DNA from: Gammaproteobacteria bacterium
GTDB taxonomy: Bacteria > Pseudomonadota > Gammaproteobacteria > Steroidobacterales > Steroidobacteraceae
Assembly: GCA_003134045.1 (NCBI GenBank)
Contig: PLAH01000123.1
Span: 225-57,882, forward strand
Direction of reading: 5' to 3'
Length of the DNA stretch: 57,658 bases
The position numbers and the translations under genes were made by a program. A model generated the notes under the pieces. The model was not told the origin of the DNA. It saw only the letters and a program-made list of their open reading frames with translations, and did no database searches. Below are positions 16,963 through 25,939 of this stretch, piece after piece (position 1 is the first letter of the stretch; each line of letters begins with the position of its first letter).

Positions 16963-17046
16963 ACGTCAACCTCTGGGCGGGACGAAGCTTGCGGGCACCA
17001 TACAGGGTTCGCGAGCGTTTCGCGACGGACCTAAGCGCGTCGCCCG

Positions 17047-17111
17047 TGTCGAAAAATAACATGGGCGGATCGCGAAATGGCATAGCGCAACGAGGCGATC
17101 AGGCTAAGCTC
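17047..17111 (+). promoter_or_regulatory. shared 65-bp upstream module, copy 1 (GMC operon)
   Basis: This block aligns without gaps to 20899-20963 (42 of 65 positions identical by eye) and to 34714-34778. Fixed landmarks are TGTCG at module positions 1-5, ATCGC at 23-27 and CTAAGCTC at 58-65. Here the GMC start codon follows the module by 5 bases. It could combine an operator with a promoter (ATAACA at positions 10-15 and TGGCAT at 32-37 as weak -35/-10). Confidence 0.65.
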
Positions 17112-17116
17112 CCCGC

Positions 17117-18721
17117 ATGGAGCGTTTTGACTACATAATCATCGGTGCAGGTTCGGCCGGCTGCGTACTCGCGGATCGGCTCTCCGCGGACGGACGGCAC
17201 CGCGTGCTCGTCCTGGAGGCCGGCGGTTCCGACGCACGTTTCTGGATCAAGACGCCGATCGGTTACGGACGCACTTTTGCCGATGCGTCGGTGAATTGGA
17301 AATACCAGACCGGCCCCATCCCGGGACTCGGCGGGCGGACCATGTATTGGCCGCGCGGCCGGGTGGTGGGCGGCTCGAGCTCGATCAATGCACTGGTGTA
17401 TTGCCGCGGTATGCCGGCGGATTTCGAGGATTGGCGCGCCATGGGCAATGTGGGCTGGGGCTGGGACGACGTACGGCCTTGCTTCGAAAAATCCGAGCGG
17501 CGCGTCGACTCGTCGGGCCACGCCCTGACGGGGGGCGCCCTGGATGTGAAAGATGTCTCGCCGCACCTGCATCCCATGGGCCGCAATTGGCTGGGCGCGG
17601 CCGCCGAGTTGAATCTGCCGGTGACCGACGATTTCAACGGTCCGAACCCCGAAGGCCTGGGCTCTTACCAGGTGACCATTCGAGACGGCAAGCGGCGATC
17701 GGCCGCCGACGCATTCTTGAGACCCGCGCTGCGCCGCGACAACCTCAAGCTCGAAACGCACGCGTGGGTGAGTAAAGTCCGCGTGAGCGAAGGCCGTGCC
17801 ACCGGCGTCGAGTGGTCCCGCGATGGGGCGCAGCAGGTCGCCGTGGCCGATCGGGAAGTCATCCTGTGCGCCGGCGCCGTCAATTCTCCGCAGCTGCTGC
17901 AGCTCTCGGGCGTGGGTCCGGGCGCGCTGCTCGCCGCGCACGGCGTGACCCCGCTGGTCGCTAACGCCGCCGTGGGCGGAAACCTCCAGGATCATCTGGC
18001 CGTCGTCTACTCGTTCAAGGCGACGCAGCCCACGTTGAACAATGAGCTGCATTCGGCGTTCGGTAAGTTGCGCGCCGGCCTGCACTACCTGCTGGCGCGC
18101 AGCGGCCCCTTGGCGCTCAGCGTGAATCAATTCGGCGGATTCTTGCGCGCGGACCCGGCCGCGGCGCGCCCCGACGTGCAGCTGTACTTCAATCCGGTGA
18201 CCTATGGGACCGGCGATGCGACACGCACTCGCATCGAGGTCGATGCGTTCGCCGGCTTCTATTTGTGCTTCCAACCGACGCGGCCGACCAGCGTCGGGCG
18301 CATCGATATCGCCAGCCCCGATTTCCGCGCGGCGCCGCTCATCGCGCCGAATTACCTGTCGACGGACAAGGATGTGGGCGATGTGGTTCACGGCGGCCGG
18401 CTGATGCAACGCATCGCGCGAACCCGGGCGCTGCGCGCCTTGATCCTCGAGCCGATCGCGCCCGATCTTCTGTCCATGAACGATTCCGATCTGGTGGCCG
18501 ATTTTCGCGCCCGCGCCGCCACCGTCTATCATCCGGTGGGCACCTGCCGGATGGGCGCGAACTCGAACGACTCGGTGGTCGACTCCGCGCTGCGCGTGCA
18601 CGGCATCGAGCGTCTGCGCGTCGTCGATGCCTCGGTGTTTCCCACCGTGACTTCCGCCAACACGAATGCTCCCTCCCTCATGGTCGCGCAAAAGGCCGCC
18701 GATTTAATGCTGGCAGGATAA
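17117..18721 (+). CDS. GMC-family FAD-dependent oxidoreductase
   Basis: This 534-residue flavoenzyme oxidises a primary or secondary alcohol. It has the ADP-binding motif IIGAGSAGCVLADRL at residues 7-21 and the GMC signature around the WPRGRVVGGSSSINALVY block. The catalytic His-Asn pair lies near the C-terminus in VYHPVGTCRMG and SANTNAPSL. It resembles choline dehydrogenases and polyethylene-glycol/alcohol dehydrogenases of proteobacteria; the substrate is open. It is followed 20 bases later by the enolase-superfamily gene and lies immediately after the shared 65-bp module. No signal peptide is visible. Confidence 0.92.
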   Translation: MERFDYIIIGAGSAGCVLADRLSADGRHRVLVLEAGGSDARFWIKTPIGYGRTFADASVNWKYQTGPIPGLGGRTMYWPRGRVVGGSSSINALVYCRGMPADFEDWRAMGNVGWGWDDVRPCFEKSERRVDSSGHALTGGALDVKDVSPHLHPMGRNWLGAAAELNLPVTDDFNGPNPEGLGSYQVTIRDGKRRSAADAFLRPALRRDNLKLETHAWVSKVRVSEGRATGVEWSRDGAQQVAVADREVILCAGAVNSPQLLQLSGVGPGALLAAHGVTPLVANAAVGGNLQDHLAVVYSFKATQPTLNNELHSAFGKLRAGLHYLLARSGPLALSVNQFGGFLRADPAAARPDVQLYFNPVTYGTGDATRTRIEVDAFAGFYLCFQPTRPTSVGRIDIASPDFRAAPLIAPNYLSTDKDVGDVVHGGRLMQRIARTRALRALILEPIAPDLLSMNDSDLVADFRARAATVYHPVGTCRMGANSNDSVVDSALRVHGIERLRVVDASVFPTVTSANTNAPSLMVAQKAADLMLAG

Positions 18722-18741
18722 TTGCCGCCAAGGATGTTTCG

Positions 18742-19932
18742 ATGAAACTCGACAGTGTCAAAGTATTCGTTGTGGGTAATCCTCCGCCGGGTTTCGGCGG
18801 GCGCTATTTCGTTTTCTTGAAACTGAAAACGGCCTGCGGCGTGGAGGGCGTGGGCGAGGTCTATGCCGCCACCTTCGGACCCCATGTCATCGCTTCCATG
18901 ATCGAAGACGTATTCGCGCGCCGCTTCGCGGGCCGCGACCCCTTTCAGATCGAATCCATCTGGCGCGACAGCTACGGCTCCGGCTTCAGCCTGCGACCCG
19001 ACCTGTCGCTGATGGGCGTGGTGAGCGGGTTGGAAATGGCCTGTTGGGACATCATCGGCAAATCGGTGGAGCAACCCGTGTACAACCTCCTGGGCGGCAA
19101 GGTCCACGAGCGCCTTCGAAGCTATACCTACCTCTATCCGGCGGCGGGTGAAGGCGACGAGTTCTATCACGATGCCGAGCGCTCGGCGGAGCGCGCGGCC
19201 GAATACGTGAAGCAGGGATTCACCGGCCTCAAGTTCGATCCCACGGGCGGTTATTCGGCGTTCGACCCGCGCCAGCCCACCCAGGAGGCGTTGGAGCGCA
19301 CCGTCCGGCTGGTGCGATTGATGCGCGAGGCCGTGGGCCACTCCGCCGATCTCTTGTTGGGAACCCATGGCCAATTCACCACCTCCGGCGCGATCCGCCT
19401 GGCGAATCAGCTGGAGCAGTACGACCCGCTCTGGTTCGAAGAGCCGGTGCCCCCCGAAATGCCGGAACAAATGGCCATCGTCGCGCGCGGCACACGGATC
19501 CCGATCGCCACCGGCGAACGTCTCACCACCAAGTACGAATTTGCCCGCGTCCTGGCCGCCGGCGCCGCCAATATTCTGCAGCTGAACCTGGGACGTGTGG
19601 GCGGCCTGCTGGAGGCGAAGAAAGTGGCGGCGTTGGCCGAGGTGCATTACGCGCAGATCGCGCCGCACCTCTACTGCGGGCCGGTGGTCGGCGCCGCCAA
19701 CATCCAGATCGCCGCCTGCTCGCCGAATTTCCTGATTCTGGAAAGCATCCAGCAATGGGACGGGTTTCATGCCGAGATTCTCAAGACGCCGATTCGCTGG
19801 GAAGCCGGATTCGTGATACCGCCGACCGCGCCCGGGTTGGGTGTCGAACTGAACGAGGAGGTCGCGCTCGCCCATGCCTACCCTCTCGACGGCAAATTGC
19901 ATCTCGAAATGAACTCTCGTCCTCTCGGTTGA
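18742..19932 (+). CDS. mandelate racemase/muconate lactonizing enzyme-family protein
   Basis: This 396-residue enolase-superfamily protein is nearest in feel to acid-sugar dehydratases. It has an N-terminal capping domain and a barrel with Lys164 (GLKFDPTGG), His209 (GTHGQF), Glu233 in WFEEP, Glu259 in TGER, and His309 in IAPHLYCGP. The usual first metal-ligand Asp two residues before the barrel-strand-3 His is Gly207 here. The start at 18742 follows AAGGATG; longer upstream frames overlap the GMC gene. It is the middle gene of a GMC-enolase-dehydrogenase operon, suggesting breakdown of a hydroxy or sugar acid. The precise substrate is not recognisable. Confidence 0.88.
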   Translation: MKLDSVKVFVVGNPPPGFGGRYFVFLKLKTACGVEGVGEVYAATFGPHVIASMIEDVFARRFAGRDPFQIESIWRDSYGSGFSLRPDLSLMGVVSGLEMACWDIIGKSVEQPVYNLLGGKVHERLRSYTYLYPAAGEGDEFYHDAERSAERAAEYVKQGFTGLKFDPTGGYSAFDPRQPTQEALERTVRLVRLMREAVGHSADLLLGTHGQFTTSGAIRLANQLEQYDPLWFEEPVPPEMPEQMAIVARGTRIPIATGERLTTKYEFARVLAAGAANILQLNLGRVGGLLEAKKVAALAEVHYAQIAPHLYCGPVVGAANIQIAACSPNFLILESIQQWDGFHAEILKTPIRWEAGFVIPPTAPGLGVELNEEVALAHAYPLDGKLHLEMNSRPLG

Positions 19933-19943
19933 CAAAGGAACCC

Positions 19944-20840
19944 ATGCGTTACGGATTCATCGGCCTTGGATTTCTCGGCAAGCATCTGGCTGCCAATCTC
20001 GCCCGCGGCGGTTTCGAGGTAACGGTATTCGATTTGAATCGCAGCGCCGGCGATTTCGTCATCGACGCGGGCGCCGGCTGGGCCGAATCGGTGCCTAAGC
20101 TTGCGGGCGCCGTGGATGCGCTGATTACCTGCCTGCCCTCTCCCGCCGCCAGCAACGCCGTCATGGAACTCGCGTTTCCCGCCATGTCGCGGGGAAGCAC
20201 GTGGATCGAGATGAGCACCAACGACTTTGCGCAGATCGAACGGCTCGCCGCGCGCGGCGAGGAATACGGCGTGAGCACCTTGGCATGCCCCGTCACCGGC
20301 GGCGTGCACCGCGCCGAATCGGGCGACATTACGGTTCTGGTCGGCGGCGCTCAGCCGCTCTACGAAACCCACGAACCCGCGCTCGAGGCGATGGGCGGCC
20401 GCGTCATTTACCTGGGAGGCATCGAGCAGGCCGCGGTCACCAAGGTGGTCACCAACATGCTGGCCTTCATCCATCTCATCGCGGCCGGCGAGGCCTTGAT
20501 GCTCTGCGCCAAGGCGGGCGTCGATCTGCGCGCCGCGTTCGAGGCCATTGCGGCCAGCTCCGGCAACAGCTTCGTCCACGAAACCGAGAGCCAGGTCATT
20601 TTGAACGGCAGCTACGACATCGGTTTCACCATGGATCTGGCGTGCAAGGACGCCGGATTTGCGGTGGAATTCGGGCGCCGCTTTGGGGTGCCGTTGCGGC
20701 TCGCGGGCGTCATGGAACAGACCTTCATCGAGGGCCGCGCCAAGTATGGCGGCGCCGCGTGGTCCTCGATGATCGTCAAGCTGCTGGAGGACTCGGTCGG
20801 CACGCCGTTGCGCGCCCCCGGATTCCCCGCCCGCCTGTAG
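19944..20840 (+). CDS. 3-hydroxyisobutyrate dehydrogenase-like NAD(P)-dependent reductase
   Basis: This 298-residue beta-hydroxyacid dehydrogenase has the N-terminal dinucleotide motif GFIGLGFLGKHLAANL and the family signature segment TCLPSPAAS. It has the substrate-loop text CPVTGGVHRAESGDITVLVGG and the catalytic Lys in TKVVTNMLAF. Such enzymes oxidise short hydroxy acids or reduce tartronate-semialdehyde-type products. That fits as the last step of the preceding GMC-enolase pathway. AAAGGAA precedes the ATG at 19944, eleven bases after the upstream stop, so the three genes are likely co-transcribed. Confidence 0.9.
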   Translation: MRYGFIGLGFLGKHLAANLARGGFEVTVFDLNRSAGDFVIDAGAGWAESVPKLAGAVDALITCLPSPAASNAVMELAFPAMSRGSTWIEMSTNDFAQIERLAARGEEYGVSTLACPVTGGVHRAESGDITVLVGGAQPLYETHEPALEAMGGRVIYLGGIEQAAVTKVVTNMLAFIHLIAAGEALMLCAKAGVDLRAAFEAIAASSGNSFVHETESQVILNGSYDIGFTMDLACKDAGFAVEFGRRFGVPLRLAGVMEQTFIEGRAKYGGAAWSSMIVKLLEDSVGTPLRAPGFPARL

Positions 20841-20898
20841 CTTGGGCGCAACGTTAATGGCGGCCCGGTACTCGCGGCCGCTCGTAGCGCGGCAAATA

Positions 20899-20963
20899 TG
20901 TCGCAATTTGACATGGGGGCATCGCTTAATAGCATAGCAATACCGTTTCGATCCGCTAAGCTC
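20899..20963 (+). promoter_or_regulatory. shared 65-bp upstream module, copy 2 (TonB receptor 1 region)
   Basis: This is the best-looking copy. It includes a consensus TTGACA (20908-20913) with TAGCAT 16 bases downstream (20930-20935), a credible sigma70 promoter. It also has ATGTC-N7-GACAT symmetry over its first bases and CTAAGCTC at 20956-20963. It is followed by a 46-codon ORF at 20971 and then the receptor at 21133. Confidence 0.68.
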
Positions 20964-20970
20964 GACTGAG

Positions 20971-21111
20971 ATGAAAGTGAAGCCTTTTGCAAATAATGAT
21001 GTGTCAGAGCAACAGGAAAGTGAACTCATCTCTACCGCTACGGATTGGGGCGCAGGATGTTGCAGGCGTGCAGCAGCTGGTGGACATCGTGAACACGCGT
21101 TCGAAATCTGA
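20971..21111 (+). CDS. 46-codon ORF between shared module and TonB receptor, function unknown
   Basis: The translated product starts MKVKPFANNDVSEQQESELI and continues with STATDWGAGCCRR and a His/Glu-containing tail. It has a charged N-terminal half, a small central Gly/Cys-Cys patch and no hydrophobic signal. Its ATG lies 8 bases after the CTAAGCTC of the shared module, almost the same place as the GMC start after its module copy. No convincing ribosome-binding site is visible. It could be a leader peptide, a small modified-peptide precursor (pure speculation from the Cys pair), or chance. Confidence 0.3.
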   Translation: MKVKPFANNDVSEQQESELISTATDWGAGCCRRAAAGGHREHAFEI

Positions 21112-21132
21112 AATTATTGAAGGGATGGAAGC

Positions 21133-23778
21133 ATGAATTCAAATCCGAAGTTGTCCTACGCGATTGCCGCCATATTGAGCGGTTCGCCCATGGCCTTAGG
21201 TCATGCCGCGACGGCCACCGATACCAGCGATTCAGAAGGCATCCAGGAAATCACCGTCACCGCCCAGCGGCGCACGGAAAACGCACAGAACGTCCCGATC
21301 ACCCTTCAAGCGTTGACCGCCGAGACGCTGCAACAGCTCAACGTCACCACGTTCGACGACTTCGTCAAGTACACGCCGAACGTGACGCAGGCCAGCGCGG
21401 GTCCCGGCCAGAGCAGCATTTTCATGCGCGGCCTGTCGGTGGGTGTGACCGGCCAGCAGGGCACGGGCACCACGGGTCCCATTCCCAACGTATCGGTGTA
21501 CCTGGACGAACAGTCGGGCGCCCTCCCCGGCCGTAACCTCGACGTCTATGCCGCCGACATCGAGCGCATCGAAGTGCTCGAAGGCCCGCAAGGCACCTTG
21601 TTCGGTTCCGGCGCCCAGGCAGGCGTGCTGCGCTACATCACCAACAAGCCCAAGCTCGACGTGACCGAAGGCAACGTCAATGCGGGTTACAGCTACACGG
21701 CCGGCGGCGACAACAACAGCAACGTCGACGCGATGATCAATTTGCCGTTGATCGCGGACACCCTCGCGGTGCGCGCGGTCGTTTATGACGACAGCCGCGG
21801 CGGCTACATCAACAACGTGCCCGCCACGTTCGTCCGTTCGAGCGCCGACGAAGGCTTCACCAAGCACAACGGCGGCGTCGTCCCGACCGACAGCGAGACG
21901 CTCAGCAACAACAACCTGGTCGGCAACGCACAAAACCCCGTGACGTACACCGGATTCCGGCTCTCGGCGCTGTACAAGATCAACGAGAACTGGAACGCGC
22001 TGCTCGCACAGAGCTATCAGAACATGAACGCCCAGGGCGTGTTCTATGAACAGCCCTTTGGTCCCGAAGGTCTCACCTTCAACAGCCTGGGTGAACCGCA
22101 GGGCGTCCGTGCGCTGCCCCCGCTGTCGGTCACCACCTTCGAACCGTCCTACGACAAGGATAAGTTCGAGAACACCGCACTCACCGTCAACGGCCAGATC
22201 GGCGACATCAAGCTGGTCTATGCCGGTGGCTACCTGGTCCGCAACGTCGAGCAGCAACAGGACTACACGAATTATTCCCGCGGTGTCTACGGCTACTATT
22301 ACCAGTGCGCGGGATACTCGAGCAAGTCGGCGGCGGCCGGCAAATGCTACTCGCCGGGCGCCACCTGGCAGGAGACAGAGAAGAACACCCACCAGAGCCA
22401 CGAAGTTCGCGCGAGCACTCCGGACGACTGGCGGATCCGTGCCATCGGCGGCCTGTATTGGGAAGAATTCAAGATCTATGACGACACCGACTGGACCTAC
22501 AAGACGGTGCCGACCTGCTCCGCCACCATCGATGTCGGTTGCTTCAACAACGTGCAACCCTGGCCCGGCGGCACCGCGAACAATCCGAACGTGCGCAACG
22601 ACAACATCGGTTTCTTCGACGACACCACGCGCACCATCATTCAGAAGGCCGCATTCGGCTCCATCGACGTCGACCTGATCCCGAAGACGCTGATCTTCAC
22701 GGCGGGCACGCGCTATTACCGGTTCAACGAATCGGAACTGGGCGGCGACGTGGGCAGCTTCTATTGCAAGAACTTCTCAGCCACCACGTATTTCGGGCCC
22801 TGCACCTCGGCGACCAACGGCAACGGCAAACCGGGCGGCACCGGCATCGCGGGCAGCGCGCCCTACGGCACGAACCTCAGTGCGGCGAGCTACAACAACG
22901 AGCAGTTCCGCGGCTTCCGCAGCCGCGGCAACCTGACCTGGCACGTCACCGACGATGCGCTGGTGTACGGCACCTGGTCGCAGGGCTTCCGTCCGGGCGG
23001 CTTCAATCGTGGCGAGAAGTTCACCCAGCCCCTAGGTGTCGACAAGTATCAGTACACGACGCCCACGCAGTACAGCCCCGATACGCTGACCAATATCGAG
23101 TTCGGCTGGAAGACCGAGTGGTTTGCACATCACTTGCAGTTCAACGGCGCGGTCTATCAGGAAGACTGGAAGAACACCATCGTCGAATTTTTCGCTCCGC
23201 AATTGGGTTTCGGAAACCTGACCTTCGTGACGAATGGTCCGAACTATCGCGTCCGCGGCTTGGAATTGCAGGGCATCGGCCGGGTGACCGAGGGTCTGAC
23301 GATCACCGGTTCGGCGTCCTACAACAAGAGCACGCAACAGAATTCGCCCTCACTCATCAACAACAATCCCGCGAGCGCAAATTTCGGCAAGCCGATCACG
23401 CAATCCGACACCGGGCCGATAGTGAACGTGTTCGGTCTCTCAGGCAGTCCACTCGCGCAGTCGCCGCTGTTCCAGGGCAACATTCGGGCCCGGTACGAGA
23501 TGCCGATCGGCGAGTACAAGGCGTAGGGCCAGGTGGGTGCCCAGGTGACCGGGAGCATGTTCTCGAGCGTGGGCACGGTGGACAACTACTACTTGCCGGG
23601 CTATACCACGTTCGACGCGGCGGCGGGTTTTGCCAAGGACGCGTGGAACGTGCAGTTCTTCGCGCAGAACTTGGGCAACAAGGTGGCCAGCACCTACACC
23701 AGCGCCGCTCAGTTCATCGTGACGGAGACCGTGCTGCGTCCGAGAATTGCCGGCGTCAAGTTCGGTTATAAGTTCTAA
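21133..23778 (+). pseudogene. TonB-dependent receptor 1, interrupted by an in-frame amber codon
   Basis: This outer-membrane receptor has a signal peptide (LSYAIAAILSG...AATA) and a TonB-box-like segment (IQEITVTAQRR). The plug domain runs to about residue 170, with the VEVLEGPQGTLFG-type motif present as IEVLEGPQGTLFGSGAQAGV, followed by a long beta barrel. A TAG at 23524-23526 (codon 798 of 882) stops the frame after EYKA. The same frame then continues to a normal C-terminus (RIAGVKFGYKF, ending in Phe as barrel proteins require). The paralogue at 28023 reads through this point with Phe (ADYKAF). The missing 83 residues include the last strands, so the truncated product should not assemble. 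Nonsense mutation, suppression and a base-call error are all possible. Confidence 0.85.
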
Positions 23779-23795
23779 GTCACGTAACCGGCCGG

Positions 23796-23856
23796 CCGGC
23801 GGCGCTCGCCGCCGGTCAGTCGACATCTCGAGAGCGGGCAACGGTGCCCGCTTTTT
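23796..23856 (+). terminator. tandem hairpins with intrinsic terminator after TonB receptor 1
   Basis: A 9-bp GC stem (23796-23804 with 23807-23815) is followed by AGCGGGCA (23833-23840) and TGCCCGCT (23845-23852) running into TTTTT (23852-23856). The second is a standard rho-independent terminator. It lies before the TPR-sulfotransferase start at 23895, separating it from the receptor. Confidence 0.8.
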
Positions 23857-23894
23857 CCTGGGTTGCCCGGCGCCCCCGCGCCGGTTGGACAGCT

Positions 23895-25904
23895 ATGCAA
23901 GCAGCCAATACTGACCCCGCACAGTCGCGCCTCGAAGCGGAGTTTCGGCGCATGCGTGCGCATATGGATCAGCGCGAGTTTGCGCAGGCATTGCAGCTCG
24001 GTCAGGCGCTGCTCCCCCAAGCCGCCCAGAACCGGGATCTTCTCTACATGATCGCGGTGAGTCAGCGTTACCTCAATCGCATTCCCGATGCGTTGGCGAT
24101 GCTCACGGAGTTGGAGAAGCATCACCCGACCTATAGCCGGTTGTTTCAGGAACGCGGCCATTGCTACGTGACGCAACGCGCCGCCGAGCCCGCCATCGAG
24201 GCATTTCTGCGCGCGGTGAACTTGAATCCCTCGCTGCCGGCCAGCTGGAACGCGCTGCAATCCCTGTTTCGCATGACCGGCCAGACCGCCGACGCCGAGC
24301 ATGCGGCGAATCAAGTGGCGCAGCTCGCCAATCTGCCGCCGGCCATCGCCACCGCGTTCAGCATGTTCGCCGACGGCGAGATTTACGAGTCCGAACAAGT
24401 GGTGCGGCAGTACCTGCTGCAACACGGCAACCATGTCGAGGGCATGCGCTTGCTCGCGAAAATCGGCACGGAGCTCGACGTGTTGGATGACGCGGAGATC
24501 TTGCTCGAGACCGCGCTCAAGATCGCGCCAGATCACGATGCGGCACGCTACGAATACGCCGTGGTGCTGCTCAAGCGCCACAAGCACGTGCGGGCGCGGC
24601 AAGAGCTCGAAAGACTGCTCGCGAAGGAACCCGACAATCGAGCTTACCGCACGACGCTCGCCACCGTTCAAACAGGCTTTGGCGATTATGAGCAGGCACT
24701 GCCGCTCTATCGGGAGATTCTGCGCGAGACGCCGAACGATGCCGAGCTGCACTTGTCGGTCGCCCATGCGCTGAAAACCCTCGGACAGACGCAGAATGCC
24801 GTCGAATCGTATCGCGCCGCGGCGGCCGCGAGGCCGCGCTTCGGCGAGGCCTACTGGAGCCTCGCGAATCTCAAGACCTACCGTTTCACCGACGAGGAAC
24901 TCTCCCGCATGAGAGCCGACGAGGCATCGCCGGATGTCACGCTCGTCGACCGCTACCACCTGTGCTTCGCGCTCGGCAAGGCGCTCGAGGATCGCGCGGA
25001 GTATCCGGAATCGTTCATCTACTACGAACGCGGCAACGCATTGAAGAAGTCCGAGTGCCGCTACAAACCCGAGCCTCTGGAGCGCAACGCGCGTCTGCAA
25101 GCGTCGATCTGCACGCGCAGCTTCTTCGAGGCCCGCCGCGGCTTCGGCTCGCCGGACCCGTCGCCCATCTTCATCGTCGGACTGCCCCGATCCGGCTCCA
25201 CCCTCCTCGAGCAGATCCTGGCCTCGCACTCCCAGGTCGAGGGCACGATGGAACTCGCGGACATCCCGCGTCTCGTGCAAACGCTCCAAGGCCGGGAAAT
25301 TGCCGGCGAGAATCCCCGCTATCCCGGCATTCTCGAGACGCTCGGCGCGGAGGACTTCAGGCGCTTCGGCGAGAACTATCTGAACGATACCCGGGTGTAC
25401 CGCACGGCCAAGCCGCGCTTCATCGACAAGATGCCGAACAATTTCCGCCATCTCGGCCTCATCCATCTCATGTTGCCGAACGCCAAGATCATCGATGCGC
25501 GGCGCGATCCGATGGCTTGCTGCTTCAGCAACTTCAAGCAGTTGTTCGCCTCAGGGCAGCAATTCACCTACAGCGTCGACGACATCACGCGCTACTATCG
25601 GATGTACGTGGATTTGATGGCGCACTGGGACGCGGCGCTGCCGGGCAGGATACTGCGGGTCGATCATGAAGCCGTGGTCGACGATCTCGAGACGAACGTG
25701 CGCCGGATACTGGATTTCTGCGGCCTTGAGTTCGAACCGGGCTGCGTCGAATTCCACAAGACCAAGCGCACCGTGCACACCGCGAGTTCGGAGCAGGTGC
25801 GTCAGCCCATCAACCGGGATGGAGTCGACCAGTGGAGGAATTACGAGCCGTGGCTCGGGCCGTTCAAGATTGCACTCGCGCCATTGAGCCAGGTGCCGGC
25901 CTAG
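23895..25904 (+). CDS. TPR-repeat sulfotransferase 1
   Basis: This 669-residue fusion protein has about 320 N-terminal residues of TPR-like helical repeats (for example SWNALQSLFRMTGQTADAEH). The C-terminal sulfotransferase domain carries the PAPS 5'-phosphosulfate loop GLPRSGSTLLEQ at about 429-440. The downstream Glu lies in GTMELADIPRL, and the 3'-phosphate motif is DARRDPMACCFSNFK. This architecture resembles bacterial tyrosylprotein-sulfotransferase-like proteins. No signal peptide is present, so it is predicted cytoplasmic. The ATG at 23895 lies past the terminator; the longer frame from 23844 would run through it. It is flanked by two TonB receptors and a close paralogue, suggesting a shared role. 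The acceptor is unknown. Confidence 0.88.
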   Translation: MQAANTDPAQSRLEAEFRRMRAHMDQREFAQALQLGQALLPQAAQNRDLLYMIAVSQRYLNRIPDALAMLTELEKHHPTYSRLFQERGHCYVTQRAAEPAIEAFLRAVNLNPSLPASWNALQSLFRMTGQTADAEHAANQVAQLANLPPAIATAFSMFADGEIYESEQVVRQYLLQHGNHVEGMRLLAKIGTELDVLDDAEILLETALKIAPDHDAARYEYAVVLLKRHKHVRARQELERLLAKEPDNRAYRTTLATVQTGFGDYEQALPLYREILRETPNDAELHLSVAHALKTLGQTQNAVESYRAAAAARPRFGEAYWSLANLKTYRFTDEELSRMRADEASPDVTLVDRYHLCFALGKALEDRAEYPESFIYYERGNALKKSECRYKPEPLERNARLQASICTRSFFEARRGFGSPDPSPIFIVGLPRSGSTLLEQILASHSQVEGTMELADIPRLVQTLQGREIAGENPRYPGILETLGAEDFRRFGENYLNDTRVYRTAKPRFIDKMPNNFRHLGLIHLMLPNAKIIDARRDPMACCFSNFKQLFASGQQFTYSVDDITRYYRMYVDLMAHWDAALPGRILRVDHEAVVDDLETNVRRILDFCGLEFEPGCVEFHKTKRTVHTASSEQVRQPINRDGVDQWRNYEPWLGPFKIALAPLSQVPA

Positions 25905-25939
25905 GAATTTTCGCATAGGATGGTGTCGAGGGTGTAAAG

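Noticed and set aside
15718..17034. 438-codon plus-strand ORF across the MFS gene
   Set aside because: Highly charged, without membrane or catalytic motifs; a reverse-strand artefact of the transporter gene.
21232..22557. 441-codon minus-strand ORF inside TonB receptor 1
   Set aside because: Val/Asp/Arg-rich shadow of the receptor coding strand; the same type of shadow occurs under receptor 2 and receptor 3.
23524..23526. TAG as an encoded non-standard amino acid (pyrrolysine)
   Set aside because: Nothing else in the window supports amber recoding, and the paralogue carries an ordinary residue there. A mutation or base error is simpler.
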